Shown one piece after another: positions 1-7,866 of a DNA stretch of 64,000 nucleotides (the first letter of the stretch is position 1; each line of letters starts with the position of its first letter). The DNA is taken from contig NZ_JAGIYZ010000001.1 of NCBI RefSeq assembly GCF_017813355.1, positions 186,001 through 250,000 of the forward strand, given 5' to 3'. This stretch comes from Roseomonas nitratireducens (GTDB taxonomy: Bacteria > Pseudomonadota > Alphaproteobacteria > Acetobacterales > Acetobacteraceae). A model generated the notes under the pieces. It worked only from the letters and a program-made list of their open reading frames with translations, was not told the origin of the DNA and did not search any database. The translations under genes and the position numbers were made by a program.

Positions 1-2
1 TG

Positions 3-728
3 CACCTCGTCCTGCGGCGCGACGCGCATCGCCTCGTCCTCCTCGCCGCGCGGCGGCCAGCCGGCGCCGGGCCCTTCCCGGACGCGGCGGGCGCGCTGCT
101 GGCCCGCCTCGTCCCCGCCCTCGCGCAGACCCTGGCGCTGGCCGAGGCGCAGGCCGGGGAGGCGCGGCTGCGCGCCGCGCTCGACGCCGTCGCCGGCGCC
201 ATCCTGTTCGCCGGGCCGGAGGCGGAGGTGATGCACGCGAACCGCGCCGGCCAGGCCATGCTCGCCGCGGGGGTGCCGCTGCATCTCGCGGGCGGGCGGC
301 TTGCCGCGACGGGGCAGGCGGCGACGGCCGCGCTGCGCGCCGCGATCCGCGACGCCGCCGCCGGCCGGGCCAATGGCGGGCCGCTGCCGCTGCCGTCGCC
401 GGGCGCGGCGCCGATCGCGGTGCACCTGCTGCCGCTCGGCGGCGCGGCGGGGGGGGCGGCGGCGGCGCTGTTCCTGCCCGACCCGGCGGCCGACCCGGCT
501 TCCGGCCTGCGCGGCCTGGTCGCGGCCTATCGCCTCACGGGCGCGGAGGGCGCGCTGCTCGCGCTGCTGCTGCGGGGGGAGACGATGGCCGGGGCGGCGC
601 TGGCGCTCGGCGTCGCGCCCTGCACGGCGCGCACGCACCTGTCGCATCTGTTCGCCAAGACCGGCACGGCGCGGCAGGCGGAACTGGTCGCGCTCGCCGC
701 GCGGCTGACGGCGCCCGTGCGGGGCTGA
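3..728 (+). CDS. LuxR-type helix-turn-helix regulator, 5' truncated by window
   Basis: The reading frame is open from the first bases of the window, so the start lies upstream; at least 241 residues are visible. The C-terminal 60 or so residues form a LuxR/GerE-type DNA-binding domain (LTGAEGALLALLLRGETMAG, then ARTHLSHLFAKTGT), as in regulators where the recognition helix contains the THLS motif. The preceding part has a PAS-like stretch (AILFAGPEAEVMHANRAG), typical of stand-alone alphaproteobacterial regulators that sense a small ligand or redox state. It lies 6 bp from the convergent ribF stop. The ligand and target genes cannot be told from this fragment. Family assignment is firm; role is unknown. 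Confidence 0.8.
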   Translation, partial: HLVLRRDAHRLVLLAARRPAGAGPFPDAAGALLARLVPALAQTLALAEAQAGEARLRAALDAVAGAILFAGPEAEVMHANRAGQAMLAAGVPLHLAGGRLAATGQAATAALRAAIRDAAAGRANGGPLPLPSPGAAPIAVHLLPLGGAAGGAAAALFLPDPAADPASGLRGLVAAYRLTGAEGALLALLLRGETMAGAALALGVAPCTARTHLSHLFAKTGTARQAELVALAARLTAPVRG

Positions 729-734
729 GACGCT

Positions 735-1652
735 TCAGCCCAGCGCTTCGCGCGCCTGGCGCGCATCCTCGGCGATCGCGGCCTTCAGTTCCTCGAGCCC
801 GGCGAACTTCGCGTCGGGGCGCAGGAAGCGCACCAGCCGCACGCCGATCTCCTGGCCGTAGATGTCGCCCGACCAGTCGAAGATGTAGGTCTCGAGCCGC
901 GTCTCGGGGTCCCCGCCCAGCGTCGGGCGGCGGCCGACATTGGCCACGCCCTTCGCCTCCGTCCCGTCCGGCAGCGCGACCGTGACGGCATAGACGCCGC
1001 GCGCGGGCTCCAGGTGCCGGCCGAGCCACATGTTCGCCGTAGGCCAGCCGAGCACGCGGCCGAGCTTGTCGCCATGCACCACCGTGCCGCGGATCTCCCA
1101 CGGCCGGCCGAGCTTTTCCGCCGCGCGGTCCGGATAGCCGTCCTGCAGCAGGCGGCGGATGCGGGTGGAGGAGACCGCCTCCCCGCCATGCTGCACGGGC
1201 GGGACGATGGAAAGGCCCATGCCGCGTGCCTCGGCCTCCCGCTGCAGGAAGGCGACGTCGCCGCCGCGGCGGTGGCCGAAGGCGAAGTCCGGCCCGCAGG
1301 AGAGGTGCTTCGCGCCGATGCCCTTGTGCAGCACCTGCTCGACGAACTGCTCCGCCGTCAGCGCGGCGAAGGCGGCGTCGAAGGGCAGGGCGAAGACGAA
1401 GCGCGCCCCAGCCGCCCGCAGCGCGGCCGCCTTGGCGGTCAGCAGCGTCAGGCGGAAGGGCGGGTCGTCGGGGCGGAAATGCTCGCGCGGATGGGGCTCG
1501 AAGGTCAGGGCGGCGAGCGGCAAATCGGGGCGCGCGGCATGGGCGGCGCGCAGCACGGCGGCGTGGCCGATATGGACGCCGTCGAAGTTCCCCAGGGCGA
1601 GGGTCGCGCCACGGGCTTCGCGGGGGATGTGGTGCCAGGTGTCGATGAGCAT
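735..1652 (-). CDS. ribF: Bifunctional riboflavin kinase / FAD synthetase
   Basis: 305 residues, the usual RibF length. It phosphorylates riboflavin to FMN and adenylylates FMN to FAD in the cytoplasm. The N-terminal FAD synthetase half carries the nucleotidyltransferase motif GNFDGVHIGH (about residues 20-30) and the SSTRIR motif near 160; the C-terminal riboflavin kinase half starts with GTVVHGDKLGRVLGWPTAN and ends with the LRPDAKFAGLEEL helix. The start at 1652 (MLIDTWHH) is chosen because the longer frame to 1745 runs through the intergenic hairpin repeat. No FMN riboswitch is evident upstream; the region holds the repeat at 1661-1807. Convergent with the LuxR-type gene. Confidence 0.96.
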   Translation of the reverse strand: MLIDTWHHIPREARGATLALGNFDGVHIGHAAVLRAAHAARPDLPLAALTFEPHPREHFRPDDPPFRLTLLTAKAAALRAAGARFVFALPFDAAFAALTAEQFVEQVLHKGIGAKHLSCGPDFAFGHRRGGDVAFLQREAEARGMGLSIVPPVQHGGEAVSSTRIRRLLQDGYPDRAAEKLGRPWEIRGTVVHGDKLGRVLGWPTANMWLGRHLEPARGVYAVTVALPDGTEAKGVANVGRRPTLGGDPETRLETYIFDWSGDIYGQEIGVRLVRFLRPDAKFAGLEELKAAIAEDARQAREALG

Positions 1653-1660
1653 CTTGGTGA

Positions 1661-1807
1661 AGTGCGGGGGAGGGGAACCTCCCCCGCGCCCCCTCCCTTT
1701 TCTATCCGCTTGGTTCCAAAAGAGTTGAGGGGGGCCGGGTCCCATGGACGTTGCGACGCGACGCCGGTGGGCGCCCGGTCCGGGGCGAGAGGTTCCCTTC
1801 TCCCCCT
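1661..1807. repeat. Intergenic hairpin element, copy A
   Basis: First of four related intergenic elements. The left hairpin at 1666-1685 has 8-bp perfect arms GGGGGAGG/CCTCCCCC around a GGAA loop. It is followed by a CCCCCTCCC-TTTT tract, an AT-richer spacer, GTTGAGGGGGGC, and a degenerate right hairpin (GAGAGGTTCCCTTCTCCCCC region near 1788-1807) interrupted by about 50 bp of unrelated sequence. It sits immediately 3' of the LOG-family gene and upstream of ribF, so it could act as a terminator for the former. Related copies are at 9022-9095, 24105-24235 and 26427-26524. Confidence 0.75.
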
Positions 1808-1811
1808 GGCC

Positions 1812-2393
1812 TCAGGCTTCCCCAGGCACCAGCCAGCGCGGAACGTCGGGCGCGGCGAAGCCGGCCAGCGCATCGAGCGCGCCCTCGGCATCCGGCGCGA
1901 TCATCGCCATCCGCCGCATCTCGGGCTTCAGGAAGCCTTCCGCCACCATGTGGTCCAGCATCGCCATCTGCCGCGACCAGAAGCCGAGCGTGTCGACGAA
2001 GGCGACGCCCTTGCGATGGATGCCGAGCTGCAGCCAGGTCAGCGCCTCGACCACTTCCTCGAGCGTGCCGTAGCCGCCGGGCAGGACGAGGAAGCCGTCC
2101 GACATCTCCGCCATCATCGCCTTGCGTTCATGCATCGATGCGACGACGCGCAGGTCGGGCAGGTCGCGGTTGCCCGCTTCGCGCATCACCAGCCCATGCG
2201 GGATGATGCCGGTCACCGGCGCGCCGGCGGCGAGCGCGGCGCGGGAGACGATGCCCATCAGCCCGACGGCGCCGCCGCCGAACACGAGGCCCAGCCCGCG
2301 CGCGGCGATGGCGCGGCCGAGCGCTTCGGCCGCCGCGGCGTATTCGGGCCGCGCGCCGGCGGCCGAACCGCAGAAGACACAGACGCGGCGCAT
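1812..2393 (-). CDS. LOG-family nucleotide 5'-monophosphate phosphoribohydrolase (TIGR00730)
   Basis: 193 residues with the full LOG/YvdD Rossmann fold. The N-terminus reads CVFCGSAAGARPEY, followed by GLVFGGGAVGLMG, and the catalytic PGGYGTLEE motif lies near residue 115, matching the PGGxGTxxE signature. Family members cleave N6-substituted adenosine monophosphate or other nucleoside monophosphates to free base plus ribose 5-phosphate. In bacteria the physiological substrate is often unknown; plant-associated homologues release cytokinins. It ends 1 bp after the start of the MaoC gene region, so the two (2395-2841 and this gene) are probably cotranscribed on the minus strand. Confidence 0.9.
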   Translation of the reverse strand: MRRVCVFCGSAAGARPEYAAAAEALGRAIAARGLGLVFGGGAVGLMGIVSRAALAAGAPVTGIIPHGLVMREAGNRDLPDLRVVASMHERKAMMAEMSDGFLVLPGGYGTLEEVVEALTWLQLGIHRKGVAFVDTLGFWSRQMAMLDHMVAEGFLKPEMRRMAMIAPDAEGALDALAGFAAPDVPRWLVPGEA

Positions 2394-2394
2394 G

Positions 2395-2841
2395 CTATTC
2401 CGCGGCCTTCACGGCCTGGCTGGCGCGGGAAGGGACGGAGACATAGGCCTCGCCCTCCAGCACCGGCTCGCCCTTCACGGTGCAGACGGTGCGCAGGGTC
2501 GCGCGGTGCTTGTCGGGGTGCAGCGCCATCACCTCCACCGTCGCGGTCACCGTCTCCCCGATCTTGACCGGCGCGCGGAACTTCAGCGACTGCGACATGT
2601 AGATCGTGCCCGGGCCCGGCAACTGCGTGCCGAGCACCTTGGTGATCAGCCCCGCCGCCAGCATCCCGTGCGCGATGCGCTCCTTGAAGATGGTGGTCGC
2701 GGCGTATTCGGCATCCAGATGCATCGGGTTGGTGTCGCCGGTCACGGCGGCGAACAGCACGATGTCGGCCTCGGTGATGGTCTTGGAGAACTTCGCCGTC
2801 AGGCCGACCGACAGGTCCTCGAAGAAGTAAAGCTCGGGCAT
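2395..2841 (-). CDS. MaoC-family (R)-specific enoyl-CoA hydratase (PhaJ-like)
   Basis: 148 residues forming a single hot-dog domain. The hydratase-2 signature is visible as AAVTGDTNPMHLDAEYA (about 33-49) with the Asp/His catalytic pair (D in GDTNP, H in PMHLD), followed by the overhanging segment AHGMLAAGLITKVLG. Such proteins hydrate trans-2-enoyl-CoA to (R)-3-hydroxyacyl-CoA, feeding fatty-acid oxidation intermediates to polyhydroxyalkanoate. A phasin gene lies about 32 kb away, consistent with a PHA producer, but no synthase is in the window. It is the first gene of a two-gene minus-strand unit with the LOG-family gene. Alternative: a dehydratase acting on another acyl-CoA. Confidence 0.88.
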   Translation of the reverse strand: MPELYFFEDLSVGLTAKFSKTITEADIVLFAAVTGDTNPMHLDAEYAATTIFKERIAHGMLAAGLITKVLGTQLPGPGTIYMSQSLKFRAPVKIGETVTATVEVMALHPDKHRATLRTVCTVKGEPVLEGEAYVSVPSRASQAVKAAE

Positions 2842-2960
2842 GGGCGATCCGGGTCCCGTTTGCTGCGCTGCGGGATCGGTCGTTACCGGCGCCGCGCGGG
2901 ATGGACAAGCGAAAAGGCCGCGGCGAGAAGAAGCGCCTTCCAGCAGAAAGGCAGCATCCC

Positions 2961-4088
2961 ATGCCGCAGGCCCAGATCGGAACGTCGGAACGGATTCTCG
3001 AGGAGCTCCGGAGCTGGGTGGAGCATGAGACGCCGACGACGGACGCCGCCGCGGTGAACGGGCTGATCGGCCGCGCCGAGGCCGAGCTGCGCGCGGTGGG
3101 CGCGGCGATCGAGCGCATTCCCGGCACTGACGGCTATGGCGATACGCTGGTCGCCCGCACGCCGGGCGAAGGCGCGCCGGTGGTGGTGGCCGGGCACCTC
3201 GATACGGTGTGGGACCACGGCACGCTCGCCGGGCCGATGCCCTTCCGCATCGATGGCGCGAAGGCGCACGGGCCGGGCATCTACGACATGAAGGCCGGAT
3301 CCTTCTTCGCCTTCCATTCGGTGCGGGAGATCCTGCGCGGCAAGGTCGCGACGAAGCGCCCCATCGTCCTGCTGCTGACGCCGGACGAGGAAGTTGGCAG
3401 CCCTACATCCCGCGCGCCGATCGAGCGCGCCGCGGCGGGTGCCCGCGCCGTGCTGATCCCCGAACCCGCCGGCATCGGCGGGTCCTGCGTCACGGCGCGC
3501 AAGGGCGTGGGCCGCTTCGTGATGAAGGTGCATGGCGTGTCCGCCCATGCCGGCGGCAACTGGCAGGACGGGCGCAGCGCGGTGGTGGCGCTGGCGCGGA
3601 AGATCCTGGAGATCCATGCCCTGACCGACCTGGCCGGCGGGACGACGACGAATGTCGCGCCGATCTGGGGCGGCACGCGGCCGAACGTGGTGCCGCCCGA
3701 AGCCGGCTGCGAGATCGATTGCCGCGTCACCTCCATCCCCGAGGGCGAACGGATCGAGCGCATCATCCTCGGCATGGCCGGGGAGGCGGACGGCATCCGC
3801 ATCGAGGTGGAGGGCGGGATGAACCGCCCGCCCATGGTCGAGACGCCTCAGATCGCCGCGCTGCACGAGATGGCGCGCGGCATCGCGGCGCGGCACGGCT
3901 ACGACCTGCCCAAGCAGCATCGCGGCGGCGGGTCGGACGGCAACTTCACCGCGGCGATGGGCATCCCCACGCTCGATGGCCTGGGCTGCACGGGCGCGGG
4001 GGCGCATGCGCCCTTCGAGCACATCCTGTGGCAGGACCTCGCGCCGCGCTGCGCGACGCTGTGCGAATTGCTCGAGACGATCGACTGA
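2961..4088 (+). CDS. M20 family metallopeptidase (carboxypeptidase G2-like)
   Basis: 375 residues. The dinuclear-zinc ligands of the M20 family are present in order: GHLDTVWD (His/Asp), YDMKAG (bridging Asp), the catalytic PDEEVGS Glu pair, a ligand in the IPEPAG segment, and the C-terminal [12 protein letters not shown] region. The lid/dimerisation domain starts at [17 protein letters not shown]. It most resembles glutamate carboxypeptidases (CPG2-like) that hydrolyse C-terminal glutamate or N-acyl amino acids. No signal peptide is obvious, so probably cytoplasmic. Start chosen at 2961 (MPQAQIG); an upstream in-frame ATG at 2901 adds a basic, low-complexity stretch. One base separates its stop from ynfA-like 4090. 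Substrate unproven. Confidence 0.88.
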   Translation: MPQAQIGTSERILEELRSWVEHETPTTDAAAVNGLIGRAEAELRAVGAAIERIPGTDGYGDTLVARTPGEGAPVVVAGHLDTVWDHGTLAGPMPFRIDGAKAHGPGIYDMKAGSFFAFHSVREILRGKVATKRPIVLLLTPDEEVGSPTSRAPIERAAAGARAVLIPEPAGIGGSCVTARKGVGRFVMKVHGVSAHAGGNWQDGRSAVVALARKILEIHALTDLAGGTTTNVAPIWGGTRPNVVPPEAGCEIDCRVTSIPEGERIERIILGMAGEADGIRIEVEGGMNRPPMVETPQIAALHEMARGIAARHGYDLPKQHRGGGSDGNFTAAMGIPTLDGLGCTGAGAHAPFEHILWQDLAPRCATLCELLETID

Positions 4089-4089
4089 C

Positions 4090-4419
4090 ATGCTGCGCGC
4101 GGGCGGCCTGTACGCGCTGGCCGCCGCGGCCGAGATCGGCGGCTGCTTCGCGGTCTGGGCGGTGCTGCGGCTCGGGCGCAGCGCGCTGTGGCTCATCCCC
4201 GGCATCGCGCTGCTGGCGCTGTTCGCCTGGCTGCTGACGCGGGTGGAAACGGACGCGGCGGGGCGCGCCTTCGCCGCCTATGGCGGCGTCTACATCGCCG
4301 CCTCGCTGCTGTGGATGTGGGGTGTTGAAGGCGCGCGGCCGGACCGGTGGGACCTGGCCGGCGCCGCGCTGTGCCTCGGCGGCGCGGCGCTGATCCTGTT
4401 CGCGCCGCGCGGGAGCTGA
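4090..4419 (+). CDS. YnfA/UPF0060 family small membrane protein
   Basis: 109 residues with four predicted membrane helices. Recognisable UPF0060 features are [16 protein letters not shown] at the start, the [17 protein letters not shown] segment in the middle, and [20 protein letters not shown] at the end. The family belongs to the drug/metabolite-transporter superfamily and resembles small multidrug exporters, though a transport role is only suggested for most members. It begins 1 bp after the M20 peptidase stop and ends 3 bp before the next start, so the three genes 2961-5061 form a tight operon. Family call is strong; substrate unknown. Confidence 0.9.
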   Translation: MLRAGGLYALAAAAEIGGCFAVWAVLRLGRSALWLIPGIALLALFAWLLTRVETDAAGRAFAAYGGVYIAASLLWMWGVEGARPDRWDLAGAALCLGGAALILFAPRGS

Positions 4420-4422
4420 ACC

Positions 4423-5061
4423 ATGGACCCTGTCCCGGCCGCGCTGCGCGGCATCGTCGCGGCGATGTGGGAGAGGGAGCTGGCCGACGGCCTCGCCACC
4501 CTCGCCCGGACGCCCTGCGAGATGGCCAGGACCGTCGCGGTGGAACTCGCCGCCGAGCCGGGGCGCCGGGACCTCGGTTTCCTCACGCGGCTCGCGATGG
4601 GGGAAGTCCCGGCCGAGGAGCGCGCGGCGTTCCTCGCCGCCTGCGCCCGCCATCGGGAGGGCGGGCCGCTGGCGGGGATCGCGCACCTGCCGACCACCGC
4701 GGCGCTGCGGAAGGTGCTGTTCCCCATGCTGGCGGAGCGCTTCGGGGAAAAGCCGGTCGCCGCCGGCCGCATGGAATTCCTGATGATCGCGGCGCGGGCG
4801 CCGGTGCCGATGCGGCTGTGGATGGACACCGCCAGCCGCGGGCAGGGGCTGCGCTGGGCGGTCCAGGTGGTGCGGCTGCCCGACCAGCGCACCCGCCATT
4901 CGACATCCTTCGAGGCGCTGCTCGGCATCGCGCCGGGCATGAGCGGCTGGGACCGGATCCGCGCCGACCGGCTGGAGGAGCATGCCGCGCTGCTGGTGGA
5001 ACGGGTCGCCGGCACGGTCGCCGCGCTGTCCGCCGTGGACTGGGACGCGGCCGGGCGCTGA
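4423..5061 (+). CDS. Hypothetical protein, 212 aa
   Basis: Not recognised. The protein is soluble-looking, rich in Ala, Arg and Glu, with no signal peptide, membrane helix or obvious nucleotide or metal motif. Its middle (FGEKPVAAGRMEFLMIAARAP) and end (GWDRIRADRLEEHAALLVERV) look mainly helical. It starts 3 bp after the ynfA-like stop, so it is probably translated with it. Base composition matches the neighbours. It may be a lineage-specific protein of unknown function; I see nothing to assign a reaction. Confidence 0.7.
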   Translation: MDPVPAALRGIVAAMWERELADGLATLARTPCEMARTVAVELAAEPGRRDLGFLTRLAMGEVPAEERAAFLAACARHREGGPLAGIAHLPTTAALRKVLFPMLAERFGEKPVAAGRMEFLMIAARAPVPMRLWMDTASRGQGLRWAVQVVRLPDQRTRHSTSFEALLGIAPGMSGWDRIRADRLEEHAALLVERVAGTVAALSAVDWDAAGR

Positions 5062-5105
5062 CGGCGCGGCCGCGCATCTGCCATGATGCGCGGTGGAGGA
5101 CCGCC

Positions 5106-5984
5106 ATGCCCGCCGCCATCCGTGCCTTCTTCGACGAGCCGACCAACACCGTCTCATACCTGGTTTGGGACCCCGCGACGAAGCGCGGGGCGGTGATCGA
5201 CCCGGTGCTCGACTGGGACAACCGCGCGGGCACCGCCGACGTCGCCTTCGCCGACCGCGTCCTGGCCGCGGCGGCGGAGGAAGGTGTCGCGATCGACTGG
5301 GTGCTGGAGACCCACGCCCATGCCGACCACCTGACCGCTGCGCCCTACATCAAGGCGCGCACCGGCGCGCCGATCGGCATCGGGGAGCATATCCGCGATG
5401 TGCAGGCGATCTTCCGCCCGATGTTCCAGGCGGAGGACGTGAAGCCCGGCGGCGGCGACTTCGACCGGCTGTTCGCCGATGGGGAGCGCTTCGCGCTGGG
5501 GTCGCTGGAAGTCGAGGTGATCCACACGCCCGGCCACACCCCGGCCTGCATCGCCTACCGCATCGGCGACGACGTCTTCGTCGGCGACACGCTGTTCATG
5601 CACGACTACGGCACGGCGCGGGCCGACTTCCCGGGCGGGGACGCGCGCACGCTGTTCCGGTCGATGAAGCGGCTGCTCGCCCTGCCGCCGGAAACGCGGC
5701 TGTGGATGTGCCACGACTACAAGGCGCCGGGGCGGGACGCCTATGCCTGGCAGTCCACGGTGGCCGAGCAGCGGGCGCACAACCCGCATGTGAAGGACGG
5801 CGTGACGGAGGACGAGTTCGTCGCCTTCCGCACCGCGCGGGACGCGACCCTGGCCGCGCCGCTGCTGCTGCTGCCGGCCATCCAGGTGAACATCCGCGCC
5901 GGGCGCTTCCCACCGGCCGAGAGCAACGGGGTGCGCTACCTGCTGGTGCCGGTGACGACCCGCAGGGCGGGCGCGCTGGCCTAG
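5106..5984 (+). CDS. Metallo-beta-lactamase-fold hydrolase, Blh/ETHE1-like (putative persulfide dioxygenase-type)
   Basis: 292 residues. The metal-binding motif THAHADHL is near residue 65, followed by HTPGHTPA near 142 and the bridging Asp in GDTLFMHDYGTARADFPGG near 165; CHDY near 205 supplies a late His. This order is typical of the Blh/ETHE1 branch of the MBL superfamily, which includes glutathione persulfide dioxygenases of sulfide oxidation. The C-terminal PAIQVNIRAGRFPPAE segment is the Blh hallmark. The start at 5106 follows a short gap after the 212-aa protein. No rhodanese or BigR regulator is adjacent, so the sulfide role is inferred from family only. Confidence 0.85.
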   Translation: MPAAIRAFFDEPTNTVSYLVWDPATKRGAVIDPVLDWDNRAGTADVAFADRVLAAAAEEGVAIDWVLETHAHADHLTAAPYIKARTGAPIGIGEHIRDVQAIFRPMFQAEDVKPGGGDFDRLFADGERFALGSLEVEVIHTPGHTPACIAYRIGDDVFVGDTLFMHDYGTARADFPGGDARTLFRSMKRLLALPPETRLWMCHDYKAPGRDAYAWQSTVAEQRAHNPHVKDGVTEDEFVAFRTARDATLAAPLLLLPAIQVNIRAGRFPPAESNGVRYLLVPVTTRRAGALA

Positions 5985-5989
5985 ACGCG

Positions 5990-6523
5990 GCGGGGCGGAT
6001 CTGTTTCGACGTCTCCGGCTATTGCGACATGGCGATCGGGCTCGCGCTGATGTTCGGGCTGCGCATGCCGGTGAACGTCGACGCGCCCTGCCGCGCCACC
6101 TTGATCCGTGACTTCTGGCGGCGCTGGCACATGACGCTGTCGCGCGTCCTGCGCGACAACCTCTGCATCCCGGTGGGCGGCAACCGCGGCGGGGCCCTGC
6201 TGCAGGCGCGCAAGGTAGTGGCGACGATGCTGCTCGCGGGCCTCTGGCGCGGCGCGAACTGGACCTTCGCGGTGTAGGGCGGGCTGCACGGCGCCGCGGT
6301 GACGGAAGCCTGCAAGCGGCGCGTGGCGGAGATCGCGCGCGCGCGGCCGGGGACGGTGGTGATGGACTTCCTGCGCGCCAGCCCGATCACGCGCGAGCCG
6401 ACGCATTACTGGGACCCGATGCACGACCGCGACGCGATCGCCGAGCGGATCATGGCGCATCTCGCGCGCGCCGCGGACGGCGCGCCCGATGCGAGCGAGG
6501 ATTTCGCCTCGCTCCTCCCCTGA
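5990..6523 (+). pseudogene. Decayed MBOAT O-acetyltransferase fused to remnant of its SGNH-type partner
   Basis: One frame reads through two gene remnants. Residues from FDVSGYCDMAIGLALMFG through FWRRWHMTLSRVLRD, IPVGGNRGG and LLAGLWRGANWTFAV match the core of AlgI/PatA-type MBOAT acyltransferases (catalytic His in RRWH). At 6274-6276 a TAG replaces the expected Trp codon of the conserved VWGGLHG motif. After GGLHGAAVTEACKRR the frame jumps into MDFLRASPITREPTHYWDPMH, which resembles the C-terminal end of AlgJ/AlgX-like partner proteins encoded next to MBOAT genes. The N-terminal half of the MBOAT and most of the partner are missing, so this is a deletion fusion plus a nonsense change. No function expected. 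Confidence 0.75.
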
Positions 6524-6539
6524 AGGCGGGCGGTGGCCG

Positions 6540-7223
6540 CTACTGTAGCGGCACCGTGATGTTGGTGATCTCGCAGAGGTTCACGTTGCGCCGTTCCTGC
6601 GGCTGGCCGCTGTCGTAGACGAAGCGGATGTCGTACATGCACGGCCCTTCCGGCAGGCGCACCGGATAGACGGCGCCGGGTGCGACCGTATCCGCGCCGA
6701 GGCGGTCGGGCCCCCAGTTGTTGTCGGTGGTGAGCGAGGCGAAGACCTGCATCACCGTCGTGCGCCCCTGGTTCACCAGGTTGAAGGACGGGTTGCCCGA
6801 AGGCCCGCCCTGCGGCGGCCGCGCCTGCTGCTGCGGCGCCTGGCCGCCCTGCTGCCCGGGGCCGCCCTGCTGCGCCTGCCGCCCGTCGAAGGCGAGCTCG
6901 GTCACGTTGCACAGGTTGATGTTGCGCCGTTCCTCCGAGGGGCCGCCCTGGCGGTCGTAGACGACGCGCACGTCGTACATGCAGGGGCCCTGCGGCAGGC
7001 GGACGACGAAGGAGCGCCCCGCCGGCACCACGTTGGTGCCGAGCCGGTCCTGGCCCCAGTTCTGGTCGGTGGTGAGGGAGGCGTAGGCCTCGTAGATCGT
7101 CCGCGCGCTGCGGTTCACGAGGTTGAAGGACGGGTCGCCGGTCTGCGCCTGCGCCCCCGCGGGCAGGGCGCCGAGCGCCAGGAAGGCTGCCGCGGCAGCG
7201 GTGACCAGGCGTCGCATCAGCAT
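6540..7223 (-). CDS. Secreted protein with two tandem copies of an ~80-residue Cys-containing domain
   Basis: 227 residues. An N-terminal signal peptide (MRRLVTAAAAAFLALGALPAGAQA) is followed by two homologous domains: FNLVNRSARTIYEAY...NLCNVTELAF and FNLVNQGRTTVMQVF...NLCEITNITV. Each contains SLTTDxNWGxDRLG, a basic VRLPxGPCMYD block, ERRN and NLC. The two Cys per domain (GPCMYD and NLC) could form a disulfide in the periplasm. The domains are joined by a Gln/Gly/Pro-rich linker (GQQGGQAPQQQARPPQGG). GAGGAG lies 7 bases before the ATG at 7223, deciding that start. The domain is not one I can name; the sequence shows an internal duplication. Periplasmic location is inferred. Confidence 0.8.
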   Translation of the reverse strand: MLMRRLVTAAAAAFLALGALPAGAQAQTGDPSFNLVNRSARTIYEAYASLTTDQNWGQDRLGTNVVPAGRSFVVRLPQGPCMYDVRVVYDRQGGPSEERRNINLCNVTELAFDGRQAQQGGPGQQGGQAPQQQARPPQGGPSGNPSFNLVNQGRTTVMQVFASLTTDNNWGPDRLGADTVAPGAVYPVRLPEGPCMYDIRFVYDSGQPQERRNVNLCEITNITVPLQ

Positions 7224-7333
7224 GCGGGCTCTCCTCAAAGCGGCGCGGGCACCGGCCCGTCCTTTCCGGGCGCGAAGGCTAGCCGAGCCCGGCGCCCGGC
7301 GCCAACCGGCCTGCGCGCGGGCTGCGAAACGCT

Positions 7334-7807
7334 TCAGTCCGGCCCGCCGGCCTCCTCCTCCGCCAGCCCCGCCGCGCGGGCGGCGAGCAGGGCGAGGGCG
7401 GAGTCCAGCGCGGCGCGCGCCGCCGGCGCCAGCGCGGCGGTCAGCTCGGCCTCGAGCGCGCGGGCGCGGGGGACGATGGCGTCGAAGACGCGCCGGCCGG
7501 CGGCGGACAGCACCAGCGGTTCCAGCCGCCGGTCGCCGCGATGCGGCGCGTGGCGCAGCAGCCGGCGTTCGAGCAGCGCCGCGACCGCGCGGCTGACCTT
7601 CGCCTTGTCCATGCCCGTCCGGTCGCGCACCGCGCGCGCCGTCGCCGTGCCGTCCGCACCCACCACCGCGAGCACGCGCCATTCGGGGATGGTCAGGCCG
7701 AATTCCTCCGCATAGCGGCGGGCGAACAGGCGGGAGACGCGGTTGGAGGCGACCGAGAGCCGGTAGGGCAGGAAGGCGTCGAGGTCGAAACCCGGTTCGC
7801 TTGACAT
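7334..7807 (-). CDS. MarR-family transcriptional regulator, likely of homogentisate catabolism
   Basis: 157 residues with the winged-helix core of MarR proteins: LTIPEWRVLAVVGADGTATARAVRDRTGMDKAKVSRAVAALLERRLL, then the wing HRGDRRLEPLVLSAAGRRVFD. It is divergently transcribed from homogentisate dioxygenase, with a 16-bp palindrome in the 59-bp gap, the usual layout for a repressor that controls itself and the adjacent catabolic gene. The start at 7807 is preferred because it places the palindrome just upstream; in-frame ATGs at 7816 and 7843 exist and no start has a strong ribosome-binding site. The inducer is probably homogentisate or a breakdown product (inference). Confidence 0.85.
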   Translation of the reverse strand: MSSEPGFDLDAFLPYRLSVASNRVSRLFARRYAEEFGLTIPEWRVLAVVGADGTATARAVRDRTGMDKAKVSRAVAALLERRLLRHAPHRGDRRLEPLVLSAAGRRVFDAIVPRARALEAELTAALAPAARAALDSALALLAARAAGLAEEEAGGPD

Positions 7808-7808
7808 C

Positions 7809-7824
7809 GGTTTCATGTGAAACC
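7809..7824. promoter_or_regulatory. Palindromic operator between marR-type gene and homogentisate dioxygenase
   Basis: GGTTTCATGTGAAACC: 7-bp perfect inverted arms (GGTTTCA/TGAAACC) around TG. It lies in the divergent intergenic region, 2 bp from the chosen MarR start and 42 bp from the dioxygenase start, a position and size expected for a MarR dimer site. Confidence 0.7.
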
Positions 7825-7866
7825 AATTTCGCCGGGCGGGCAAGCGCCCGAGGAGGACCCGTCGCC

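Noticed and set aside
1653..1811. FMN riboswitch upstream of ribF
   Set aside because: None of the conserved FMN aptamer blocks are visible; the region is occupied by the repeat element.
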